NCBI RefSeq assembly: GCF_003025555.1
Contig: NZ_PYMH01000015.1
Coordinates: forward strand, 1-64,000
Source: Photobacterium lutimaris
Lineage (GTDB): Bacteria; Pseudomonadota; Gammaproteobacteria; Enterobacterales; Vibrionaceae
Direction of reading: 5' to 3'
Length of the DNA: 64,000 nt
Shown in pieces: positions 1 through 6,611 of the stretch (position 1 is the first letter of the stretch; every line of letters starts with the position of its first letter). The notes beneath the pieces were generated by a model. That model did not search any database and was not told the DNA's origin. It worked only from the letters and a program-made list of their open reading frames with translations. Position numbers and translations under genes: made by a program.

Positions 1-45
1 TGAACGATGGGTATCGGATAGAGACGAAAGTGTCTATCACCGTGT

Positions 46-122
46 GGAGCGGTAGTTCAGTTGGTTAGAATACCGGCCTGTCACGCCGGGGGTCGCGGGT
101 TCGAGTCCCGTCCGCTCCGCCA
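46..122 (+). tRNA. tRNA-Asp (anticodon GTC)
   Basis: A complete cloverleaf is visible. The acceptor stem opens GGAGCGG and closes with CCGCTCC, followed by G and an encoded CCA at 120-122. The anticodon stem CCGGC/GCCGG encloses the loop CTGTCAC with anticodon GTC at 80-82. The T arm carries the usual GGTTCGAGTCC. It is probably the last gene of a tRNA or rRNA transcript that starts before the window, because a strong terminator follows within ten bases. Confidence 0.97.
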
Positions 123-132
123 CTTATACTAA

Positions 133-160
133 GCCCGAGTCGAAAGACTCGGGCTTTTTT
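133..160 (+). terminator. Rho-independent terminator after tRNA-Asp
   Basis: A nine-pair stem (GCCCGAGTC / GACTCGGGC) with a GAAA tetraloop is followed by six Ts. It ends the transcript containing tRNA-Asp. Confidence 0.92.
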
Positions 161-179
161 ACGTTTGAATGTTTTTGTT

Positions 180-224
180 CGCCCTGCGGTCGAATGAGTC
201 CCGCCAGCTTAGCTGCTCTACCAC
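180..224. other. Possible tRNA-derived debris between two terminators
   Basis: The stretch holds a T-loop-like GGTCGAATG followed by CCCGCC. Nearer its end it holds the reverse complement of a D-arm-like GGTAGAGCAG. The parts do not fold into one tRNA. This fits the scrambled remains of a second tRNA copy, but the match is short and could be chance. Confidence 0.25.
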
Positions 225-234
225 ATATTAATAA

Positions 235-260
235 GCCTCGTCGAAAGACGAGGCGTTCTT
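235..260 (+). terminator. Second terminator-like hairpin
   Basis: An eight-pair stem (GCCTCGTC / GACGAGGC) has the same GAAA loop as the hairpin at 133-160 and is followed by GTTCTT. It looks like a diverged copy of the tRNA-Asp terminator and may be left over from a lost tRNA unit. Confidence 0.6.
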
Positions 261-336
261 GTATCTAAACAGTCTTGCTGTTTTGCGTTTAACGTTCAGG
301 GATAGAAAGTTATTATTCTATGTGAGGGGCCTGTTA

Positions 337-1188
337 TCACTGGCTTTCAACCACGAAAAATGGAGCCAGTAGTTCAAGGATTGTTTCTCGGAAAGGCTCG
401 TGTGTCTTGCTGCCTAATAGCTCTGCTATTTCCTGTCCTGTTGGTGATAAGCGGTAATATGTAAAACTAAGACCTCTCTGGTGTGGAGTGAGCTGATAGG
501 TATGGTTCTGGTAGCTAAATGGAAGCGGTATACCTGATGCTAACTCTCCCGACTCTAGTTCACTTTTTAATATAAGTCCTAGATCTAATAAGATCAGAAG
601 ATCGGAGTAAGGTAGAGAAAAATTACCTAAAGAAACGGCATGTAGGGAGGGGGCGAACAAGCTGGGCAGGAACTTGTGTTTTATTTTCAAAGCAGTCAGG
701 ATCTTTTTGCTTTTGTCATTGCCAAAATGACATGACAGCGTACAGGCGCGGTGGAAAACTTGTGCTTCTTTGTGGGTCATATTACGCAGCGTATCAAGCG
801 TCTTTAATGATACTGAGCCTGGGGACAAAAATTCTTGTCTGAGAATACGGCTCCATAGTTGCTGCATTGAACTGTTACGTATTTTTTTTGCGATTGAAGT
901 GAAGTAGTTAAGCCAATCAGGATCAATATTCTTGGCTTTCTCTAGAGGGGTCGTATCGAAGGTTAGCTTGAATATTTTCTCAAGATTTTCTTGCTGGAAA
1001 TGTTGCTCTTTTTTGTATCGGCCTTCACATCTTTCTGAAACGGTATGTGGCCCATCGTTAGTAATTTTGTAGCTGACACCGAGCTCTTCAGCTATCGTAC
1101 TAATGATATTAGGAGGGTAGTTTTTGGCCTTTTCTTTGTCTGTTGTTTGTGGTTCTAGGGGCGGGGATACTTTGCTCTCGCCTTCCAT
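337..1188 (-). CDS. TIGR03899-type conserved hypothetical protein
   Basis: This 283-residue soluble protein resembles the TIGR03899 (DUF2806-like) family of Vibrio and Shewanella, whose function is not known. No signal peptide, membrane segment or catalytic motif is visible. The N-terminal 35 residues are polar and probably disordered. The middle is helical and rich in Lys and Arg, and the C-terminal third has a YRLSPTGQEIAELL segment like the end of a winged-helix fold. The start is taken at the ATG at 1188, nine bases after AAGGG; a GTG three codons earlier overlaps that ribosome site. It lies alone between the tRNA-Asp region and the zinc operon, on the same strand as the latter but after a hairpin. 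Confidence 0.8.
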   Translation of the reverse strand: MEGESKVSPPLEPQTTDKEKAKNYPPNIISTIAEELGVSYKITNDGPHTVSERCEGRYKKEQHFQQENLEKIFKLTFDTTPLEKAKNIDPDWLNYFTSIAKKIRNSSMQQLWSRILRQEFLSPGSVSLKTLDTLRNMTHKEAQVFHRACTLSCHFGNDKSKKILTALKIKHKFLPSLFAPSLHAVSLGNFSLPYSDLLILLDLGLILKSELESGELASGIPLPFSYQNHTYQLTPHQRGLSFTYYRLSPTGQEIAELLGSKTHEPFRETILELLAPFFVVESQ

Positions 1189-1214
1189 AGTGATCACCCT
1201 TAAATAATTTGATG

Positions 1215-1235
1215 GCCAGCTTCAAGGGAAGCTGG
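1215..1235 (-). terminator. Hairpin at the end of the zrg operon
   Basis: A nine-pair perfect stem (GCCAGCTTC / GAAGCTGGC) with a four-base loop lies between the DUF3299 gene and the next minus-strand gene. The T-run after it is poor, so it may be a weak terminator or an mRNA 3' stabiliser. Confidence 0.5.
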
Positions 1236-1246
1236 CTAAATTGAGA

Positions 1247-1729
1247 TTACATATCGTCGTAGTCTTCGATGGCGCTGCCTTCGAGCAGGTAGCCTACTTC
1301 AGCAAGATCATGGTTCACGCTTTGGGTTTTCAATGTTCCCACGACGTAAACCACATCCCATAGCTGTTGTATAGGCGCTCCTTTCGGAAATTTCACGTAC
1401 ACAATCTGATTGGGGGGCGGAGGTGGTACGTGGATACATGCTCCAAAATATGGCACTAAGAGAAACTCGGTAACCGCTTTATCATCACCCTCAAGAGGGA
1501 TCACAAATCCTGGAATTTTGACTGTGCTGCCATTGAGTTCTTCTCTGACATTGCCAATCATAGATTGGTTGGCGGCTTCTCCATCATGATTGAGGATTGG
1601 CATTTGGTTTGCGTTGAACTGAGCGCGTTCTTTTTCTGGGACTAAGTCAATCCAGTCCAGCGTCAAAGCTTCATTTGCAGAGCTCAGAAGTGGAAACCAG
1701 CAGCAAAGTGCGAGTAGCCATCTTTTCAT
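1247..1729 (-). CDS. DUF3299 periplasmic protein of the zrg zinc operon
   Basis: A 160-residue protein with a signal peptide (positive N-terminus, hydrophobic residues 4-16, cleavage near SSA-NEA). The body has the DUF3299 hallmarks: KIPGFVIPLE at about residues 72-81, then FLLVPYFGACIHVPPPPPNQ. The Cys-His pair and proline run form the conserved core and could bind metal. The gene is last in a five-gene run with the ABC permease, ATPase and ZrgA, only four bases from the permease gene. Its role in the zinc system is inferred from that linkage; no reaction is known. It probably corresponds to one of the zrgABCDE genes of Vibrio cholerae, but I cannot assign the letter safely. Confidence 0.85.
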   Translation of the reverse strand: MKRWLLALCCWFPLLSSANEALTLDWIDLVPEKERAQFNANQMPILNHDGEAANQSMIGNVREELNGSTVKIPGFVIPLEGDDKAVTEFLLVPYFGACIHVPPPPPNQIVYVKFPKGAPIQQLWDVVYVVGTLKTQSVNHDLAEVGYLLEGSAIEDYDDM

Positions 1730-1733
1730 GTTT

Positions 1734-2993
1734 TTATACCTTTATAGTCATGCCGTCCGAAAGCGAATGTTGATAGGCGCGGACAGCAGGAATGATACCA
1801 ACTAGCATACCAGCTAACTGAACGAGTACTAACAACAACAGCTCATGCTTTGTAGGAGCTGTGATCGGAATAAATAATCCAAACTGTGTCTGGATAATTG
1901 GCTGGCTGATCAGCAAGATCAAGTACAGTAAAGAGGTGCCGAGAGTTACTCCCAATGCAGTCAGGAGCGTCGCTTCACTGGTTAGCAGGAAGAAGATATG
2001 ACCGGGTCTAGCTCCCATGGCCCTGAGGATTGCCATTTCCCGTCGCCTTTCATTCAGACTGGTCAATAGGCTGGTTAACATACCGAGCAATCCCGCGATC
2101 ACGACAAAGCCTGAGACAACCAGTAGTGCTTGTTCTGCGATAGACATCATGCCCCACAGTTCATGGAGGGCTATACCCGGCATGATGGCACTCAACGGTT
2201 CCTTGGTATAAGTATTGATATAGCGTTGAAGAGCAAAGGTTTGAATTTTTGAATTAAGACCCAGCATAAATGCGGTGATTTGCTTGGGAGCGAACTGTTG
2301 GGTAGCCAGCAATTTAGCATCAGGTGTTTGACCTAGACGGGCTCCGCTTTCCCAGCCAACATGAATAGCTTCGATCGCTGGGAGGGAAACATGAACACTG
2401 CGGTCTACAGGAGTACCGGTAGGCTTTAGGATACCGACGATTTTAAAGGGTAGGTTGTCATGGCGGTTAAATGACTGGTCACTGATGCCATGAGCAATGA
2501 TGATTTCATCACCGACTTTGTAGTTCAGCTTTTTCGCAACCTCAGCACCGATCACTGTTTCAAATAAGCTATCAAACACTTTACCCTGAGCTAGCTTGAG
2601 AGGCTGCTTCTGCCCGTAACGATAATGCTTAAAATAGTCGCTGTTGGTTCCGATGACACGGAAGCCACGATGAGAGTCGCCTAATGAAATAGGGATCGCC
2701 CATTTTACTGAACGGTGTTGGCTGATCTCTTGGAAGCTTTGCCAGTCGATGTTATTGGTGGCATTGCCAATTCTAAAAACAGAGTAGAGCAATAAGTTAA
2801 CTTGGCCAGAGCGCGCTCCGACGATAAGGTCTGTTTCAGAGATGGTATTGGCGAAACTCGATTTGGCTTGAGTCCTCACTTTTTCCACCCCAAGTAATAA
2901 GGTAACTGAGATGGCAACCGTTAATAGTGTCAGTATTGCGGTTGCTTTTCTATTAGCGAGGCTTTGCCAAGCGAGGCGAATAATCGGTCCCAT
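1734..2993 (-). CDS. FtsX/MacB-type ABC transporter permease (zrg operon)
   Basis: This 419-residue permease has the MacB/FtsX layout: one N-terminal membrane segment (residues 17-35), a large periplasmic domain (about 40-275), then three C-terminal membrane segments (about 287-312, 335-360 and 380-405) with an ERRREMAILRAMGA coupling motif between the first two. Its start overlaps the stop of the ATPase gene by one base (TAATG), a sign of tight translational coupling. Together with the ATPase and ZrgA it is inferred to make a zinc-acquisition ABC system. FtsX-type permeases are not classical importers, so it may move a lipoprotein or drive a periplasmic machine rather than the ion itself. 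Confidence 0.88.
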   Translation of the reverse strand: MGPIIRLAWQSLANRKATAILTLLTVAISVTLLLGVEKVRTQAKSSFANTISETDLIVGARSGQVNLLLYSVFRIGNATNNIDWQSFQEISQHRSVKWAIPISLGDSHRGFRVIGTNSDYFKHYRYGQKQPLKLAQGKVFDSLFETVIGAEVAKKLNYKVGDEIIIAHGISDQSFNRHDNLPFKIVGILKPTGTPVDRSVHVSLPAIEAIHVGWESGARLGQTPDAKLLATQQFAPKQITAFMLGLNSKIQTFALQRYINTYTKEPLSAIMPGIALHELWGMMSIAEQALLVVSGFVVIAGLLGMLTSLLTSLNERRREMAILRAMGARPGHIFFLLTSEATLLTALGVTLGTSLLYLILLISQPIIQTQFGLFIPITAPTKHELLLLVLVQLAGMLVGIIPAVRAYQHSLSDGMTIKV

Positions 2994-3682
2994 TATTGCC
3001 CTCTTACTGCTAGGTTGATGGTGTTGAGGTTAATGCTACGGTCAAACAGTGCTTCGAGTGTTTCGTCATGACTGACAAACAGCAATGTTGTGTCTGATTT
3101 ATCGCATTCAGCCATTAGTAATTTAATGAAGGCCTCGCGGTTATCATGATCTAAGGCAGAGGTTGGTTCATCGGCAATTAACAATTTTGGCTTTCCAATC
3201 AATGCTCTTGCGGCGGCAACGCGTTGTTGCTGACCGATACTGAGCTCGCTGATTGGACTATTTAAGCATTCTGCTGGTAAATGAAGTTGGGCGAGTAGCT
3301 GATTTGCCTGCTCATACATCTCGCCGTTAACTTGTTGTTTTCGTAATGTCGAAAAACGGCAAGGGAGAAGTACGTTATCAATAACAGAGAGATAAGGTAA
3401 CAGATTGAACATCTGGAAGATGTATCCTATATGATCAGCCCTAAAGCGATCTCTGCTTGTTGATTTCAGGTTGCTGAAAGGCTGTCCAAGTAGCTTAATG
3501 GTGCCGCTTGTTGGTTCGTTAATCCCTGCCAATAAACTGAGAAGGCTTGATTTCCCGCTGCCGCTAGGCCCTTTGATGAAGACTTTTTCCCCTTGATTCA
3601 CAATCAGTGATGGGATTTCCAGTAGCGGCTTGGTTTGGCGAGGCCATTGGAACGTAAGTTCACTAATCTCAATGATACTCAT
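2993..3682 (-). CDS. ABC transporter ATP-binding protein (zrg operon)
   Basis: A 229-residue ATPase of the MacB/LolD type. Visible motifs are Walker A GPSGSGKSS (about residues 38-46), a Q-loop at YIFQMFNLLPYL, the signature LSIGQQQR (Ile-Gly in place of the usual Ser-Gly-Gly), Walker B LLIADEP, a D-loop SALD and the switch His in VSHD. It begins AGGA-six bases-ATG and overlaps the permease gene by one base. It should form a dimer powering the FtsX-type permease encoded next. The divergent signature is still compatible with ATP hydrolysis, as Walker residues are intact. Confidence 0.92.
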   Translation of the reverse strand: MSIIEISELTFQWPRQTKPLLEIPSLIVNQGEKVFIKGPSGSGKSSLLSLLAGINEPTSGTIKLLGQPFSNLKSTSRDRFRADHIGYIFQMFNLLPYLSVIDNVLLPCRFSTLRKQQVNGEMYEQANQLLAQLHLPAECLNSPISELSIGQQQRVAAARALIGKPKLLIADEPTSALDHDNREAFIKLLMAECDKSDTTLLFVSHDETLEALFDRSINLNTINLAVRGQ

Positions 3683-3693
3683 GGTGTGTCCTG

Positions 3694-3715
3694 AATGGGG
3701 AATATCTTCCCCATT
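3694..3715 (-). other. Intercistronic hairpin between zrgA and the ATPase gene
   Basis: A perfect nine-pair stem (AATGGGGAA / TTCCCCATT) with a TATC loop lies in the 49 bases between zrgA and the ATPase gene. No T-run follows on the minus strand. It could partly stop transcription or protect the zrgA message, so that the periplasmic protein is made in excess over the membrane parts. Confidence 0.5.
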
Positions 3716-3731
3716 TTTGGTTGGATTAATA

Positions 3732-4346
3732 TTAGAAACGGAAAATGACGGTGCTTGAGGTTAGTGTTCCACCTTTCTGACCTTTTTCCGTAATGGTGCT
3801 AACCGTAATACGTTCAGTGGATGGGTAGTGGGTAAACCACTGGGTTTTGACTTCTGTAAGTTGGTTGATATCGCTACATTTGTAGGTGTATTGCGCTGAG
3901 AATTCGCCATGGGCACCGTGGTCATCATGGTCATCATGGTCATCATGATCGTGGCTGTGGTCATCATGGTCATCATGACCTTTATGGTTTTCAGCTTCTT
4001 GGCTAGTCAGTGTTTCCGTCGCAACGCTTTCAACCAACTGGCATTTCGCATTGGCCGTCAATACCCATAGTGATTCTGGCGCTTTAAGTTGCTTGATAGC
4101 GTCATTAATTGCAGCCTTCTGTTCGTCCGTTTGCGGTGCGTGTTCAAAGCCGACGATATCTGCGCCCGGTGCGTGGATCTCCATCAATAAGTCCTGCCCG
4201 TCTTGGGCAATATTTACTTCAACCACGCCATGGAGATGGGCATCATGTTGACGAAAGTGATCTTCTGCGAAAGCGGAGATAGATACGGACAGGCCGAGGC
4301 TGACGAATAGAGCTGCGACAGGTGAAAGTGATTGATTAAAACGCAT
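3732..4346 (-). CDS. zrgA: ZrgA-like (DUF2796) His-rich periplasmic zinc protein
   Basis: A 204-residue secreted protein with a signal peptide ending near AFA-EDH (residues 26-28). The N-terminal part matches DUF2796, known from ZrgA of Vibrio zinc uptake: HDAHLHG near residue 34 followed by a beta-rich domain. Residues about 122-147 are a His/Asp-rich loop built of HDDHDD and HDHDD units, like the metal-gathering loops of ZnuA-type proteins. The start ATG follows GGGGT by four bases. It is second in the operon after a small His/Cys protein. Binding of zinc in the periplasm and hand-over to the ABC parts is the inferred role. Confidence 0.88.
   Translation of the reverse strand: MRFNQSLSPVAALFVSLGLSVSISAFAEDHFRQHDAHLHGVVEVNIAQDGQDLLMEIHAPGADIVGFEHAPQTDEQKAAINDAIKQLKAPESLWVLTANAKCQLVESVATETLTSQEAENHKGHDDHDDHSHDHDDHDDHDDHGAHGEFSAQYTYKCSDINQLTEVKTQWFTHYPSTERITVSTITEKGQKGGTLTSSTVIFRF
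3920..3976 (-). repeat. 9-bp tandem repeats encoding the His/Asp loop of ZrgA
   Basis: The unit GGTCATCAT recurs three times at 3920-3946 and twice more at 3959-3976, with a diverged stretch between. On the coding strand it gives repeating His-Asp-Asp. Such repeats can change copy number by slippage, each step adding or removing three residues in frame, so the loop length is expected to vary between strains. Confidence 0.85.
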
Positions 4347-4386
4347 GGTTACCCCAATAAATTGCTAGAGATTAAAAATAGTAGTG

Positions 4387-4677
4387 TTAACAATTAGGGG
4401 AAAATGGTGGGGACCGGGCTATTGGGGAATGATAGCGTTGAAAACCTTGCTGGGGCGTCGTGTTGATGATGATCGTGCGGATCTGCCCCGTTTCTGGGAA
4501 GTGATCATGTTGAACGAGGAAACTATCATGGACTATGTGGCAGATAGAGCAGTCAATCGTATGGTGGTGATCTGACACTGCTTCAAGTTGGTGCAACACG
4601 GTGACTGGCCCGATAATTACGATCAGGCTGATTAATATAAGGCTGAGGTTGTGTGTCCAATAACGTTTGAAATTCAC
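4387..4677 (-). CDS. Small His/Cys membrane-anchored protein, first gene of the zrg operon
   Basis: A 96-residue protein with one membrane segment (about residues 10-28) followed by a short soluble part containing HHHTIDCSICH, which is a plausible metal site, and a second HDHF cluster. It resembles the small DUF2607-type proteins found beside zinc genes in Vibrio, but I am not sure of the family. The start is GTG at 4677; no ATG lies in frame upstream before the Zur box. It is 40 bases from zrgA and should be co-transcribed. A role in zinc binding or sensing at the membrane is inferred from the motif and the operon. Confidence 0.7.
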   Translation of the reverse strand: MNFKRYWTHNLSLILISLIVIIGPVTVLHQLEAVSDHHHTIDCSICHIVHDSFLVQHDHFPETGQIRTIIINTTPQQGFQRYHSPIARSPPFSPNC

Positions 4678-4703
4678 TTTGATAAAATGAAAACCATATC
4701 CAT

Positions 4704-4726
4704 GAGATGTAATAATATAACATTAC
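4704..4726 (-). promoter_or_regulatory. Zur box upstream of the zrg operon
   Basis: Twenty of 23 positions agree with the gammaproteobacterial Zur consensus as I know it (GAAATGTTATA-N-TATAACATTTC), including the core ATAATATAACATT. The site lies 27-49 bases before the GTG of the first zrg gene, where a bound repressor would block the promoter. This predicts repression by zinc-loaded Zur and induction in zinc starvation. Confidence 0.85.
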
Positions 4727-4789
4727 CACTTCCGGTGTAATATGGCTTTCATTATCATTTTGATCTTAATTGAGGTTTTTTCAGTCGTC

Positions 4790-5341
4790 CTACAGGTTAC
4801 TTTTTACCAACTCAAGTGCCTGTTCAATTTCTTGTGGTGACAGTTTCCCCTCTTTGACAAACAGTATTTGACTGCTCTTATCAACGACAATAATGGCTGA
4901 ATCATCTGCAGCAAGCTGCCAAGACTGATGGACGGTACCGTCGGCATCCAGCACCATTGAAGACCAGGAAAACTCTCGTTTGCTATCTTCAGCCGAGGAT
5001 CTCACAAAGCTCCCCGTACCCCAGATAGCATCATCTTGATTGATGATGGTTGTGGTTTGGTATTTCTCGCCAGGAAAGTCTGCCGCAGTTATGGCACTTA
5101 TTAAATCAGCATTCAGTGCCTTGGCTGAGCTGCGGCCAGCAATGGCTTGGATAACTCGTACCTTACCTGCTAGCTGCTCGCTGTTCCAATCTTGGTAGAC
5201 AACTTTGTCATCTTGTAGAGTTATTTCACCTTTATCAGCAACCTTAACTGTAGGAAGTGTATCACCGACGGTTAGGTTATGGGCAAAAGCAGTCCCGGAT
5301 AGCAGCATGGCCAGCATGGCGAAAATTGGCTTCTTGTTCAT
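4790..5341 (-). CDS. ytfJ: YtfJ family periplasmic protein
   Basis: A 183-residue secreted protein of the YtfJ family, which has a thioredoxin-like fold but no CXXC active site. The signal peptide is clear (MNKK, hydrophobic core, cleavage after AFA). The body has the family pattern of AGKVRVIQAIAGRSSAK, then WGTGSFVRSS and KEGKLS near the C-terminus. Start choice: the ATG at 5341 follows GGAAAAA by three bases, while an ATG four codons earlier would overlap that ribosome site. The gene is divergent from ytfK, as in Escherichia coli. Its function is not established. Confidence 0.9.
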   Translation of the reverse strand: MNKKPIFAMLAMLLSGTAFAHNLTVGDTLPTVKVADKGEITLQDDKVVYQDWNSEQLAGKVRVIQAIAGRSSAKALNADLISAITAADFPGEKYQTTTIINQDDAIWGTGSFVRSSAEDSKREFSWSSMVLDADGTVHQSWQLAADDSAIIVVDKSSQILFVKEGKLSPQEIEQALELVKSNL

Positions 5342-5603
5342 TATTTTTTCCATTATTTATTAGACGCGCCATTATCTTAGATTACTGCCACAAAGCTGGT
5401 TTAACCAGTGTGTAAAGGCTTGAACTTAATCACGAAAATATAAAACAAAGTGCACAGGATGATTCGTGAATCAACGAATTAGTCATCATATTGCTAAATA
5501 TTGACTAACTGGCAAGTAATTTGCTTGATTATTGGTGTCTTGGAAAAAGGAAACATTCGGACGCTTTCAAGGTCTATAGTGATAGTAATTTTGTGAGGGA
5601 ACC

Positions 5604-5813
5604 ATGTTAAGAGTATTCAAACAATATCGACCAAACCAAGTTGCTCGATACGTAAAAAGCTACTTTCGCGGCCGGCTATTTATTACTGGTGTCGGGGCTT
5701 TTGAATTTGATTGTGGCCGCTTATTGCCACCTAAAAAGCGGGATACCAAGGCGCTGAATGTGCTGAGTGAAGTTAACCGCGAGATCCAACACCTCAGTGC
5801 TGAGGCCTATTAG
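5604..5813 (+). CDS. ytfK: YtfK (DUF1107), stringent-response modulator
   Basis: A 69-residue protein collinear with E. coli YtfK: a YRPNQVARYVK opening, then FRGRLFI, GAFEFDCGR and SEVNREI. In E. coli, YtfK interacts with SpoT and favours (p)ppGpp build-up in phosphate and fatty-acid starvation; the same role is inferred here. The start follows GAGGGA by four bases. It is convergent with msrA, only five bases separating the two stops, with no obvious terminator between them. Confidence 0.9.
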   Translation: MLRVFKQYRPNQVARYVKSYFRGRLFITGVGAFEFDCGRLLPPKKRDTKALNVLSEVNREIQHLSAEAY

Positions 5814-5818
5814 TCTCG

Positions 5819-6439
5819 TTATCGCGGAGGCATACATATGCCAGTTCCACCGAGTCCGCAGTATCCATTGGGGTTCTTGGCAAGATATTGCTGATGGTAA
5901 TCCTCGGCAAAGTAGAATGTGGCCGCCGGAAAGATTTCAGTGGTAATTGAGGTATCGAGCGCCTGCTGATAAAGGGCTTTACTGGCCAGTGCCTGTTGGT
6001 ACTGCTGATCTGAAGAGGTGTAAATAGCCGAGCGGTACTGGGTACCGACATCATTACCTTGTCGCATGCCCTGAGTGGGGTCGTGATTTTCCCAGAATAA
6101 TGTCAGCAAGGAGTCTAGGCTGATCTGTTGTGGGTCAAAAATTATCCTGACGACTTCGCTATGACCTGTCAGTCCGGTGCATACCTCTTTATAGTTTGGG
6201 TTGGGGGTGAACCCGCCACTGTAGCCGACAGCCGTACTATATACACCAGCTTGTTGCCAAAACAGCCTTTCCGCTCCCCAAAAGCAACCCATCCCGACAG
6301 TCAGTACCGCCATTCCTTGAGGGATCTCGCCATTGAGCGGGGTCCCTTTCACTGCATGAGCTAATGAAGGCGTGATTGGGGTCGCCCGGCCTGTTAGAGC
6401 TTGGCTTTCTGTTGGCAAGGTTTGCTTGGATGACGACAT
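5819..6439 (-). CDS. msrA: Peptide-methionine (S)-S-oxide reductase MsrA
   Basis: A 206-residue cytosolic enzyme that reduces the S-epimer of methionine sulfoxide in proteins and free Met. The catalytic motif GCFWGAER is at about residues 51-58, followed by VGYSGG, TGHSEVV and the FWENHDPT block. The C-terminal GYCGLGGTG supplies the resolving cysteine. Length and the roughly 45-residue N-terminal extension match the enterobacterial form. It is divergent from tamA, the usual arrangement. Confidence 0.97.
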   Translation of the reverse strand: MSSSKQTLPTESQALTGRATPITPSLAHAVKGTPLNGEIPQGMAVLTVGMGCFWGAERLFWQQAGVYSTAVGYSGGFTPNPNYKEVCTGLTGHSEVVRIIFDPQQISLDSLLTLFWENHDPTQGMRQGNDVGTQYRSAIYTSSDQQYQQALASKALYQQALDTSITTEIFPAATFYFAEDYHQQYLAKNPNGYCGLGGTGICMPPR

Positions 6440-6611
6440 GGATAATTCCTTATTTTGATGTCACTGACTGTCTTCAAAGTAGAGGAAACCGGTAAGACAT
6501 TCAACTTCAGCGAATTTTCGCAGCAAAAGATTGGCAGTTAAGGCTGTGCTTTGTCAGAATTAACCATGCACAAACATAAAAATAATGCGCTAACCAACGA
6601 AGTAAATAAGA

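Noticed and set aside
4740..4765. Fur-box-like CATTATCATTTTGATC between ytfJ and the zrg operon
   Set aside because: Only part of the hexamer pattern is present; the nearby Zur box explains metal control better.
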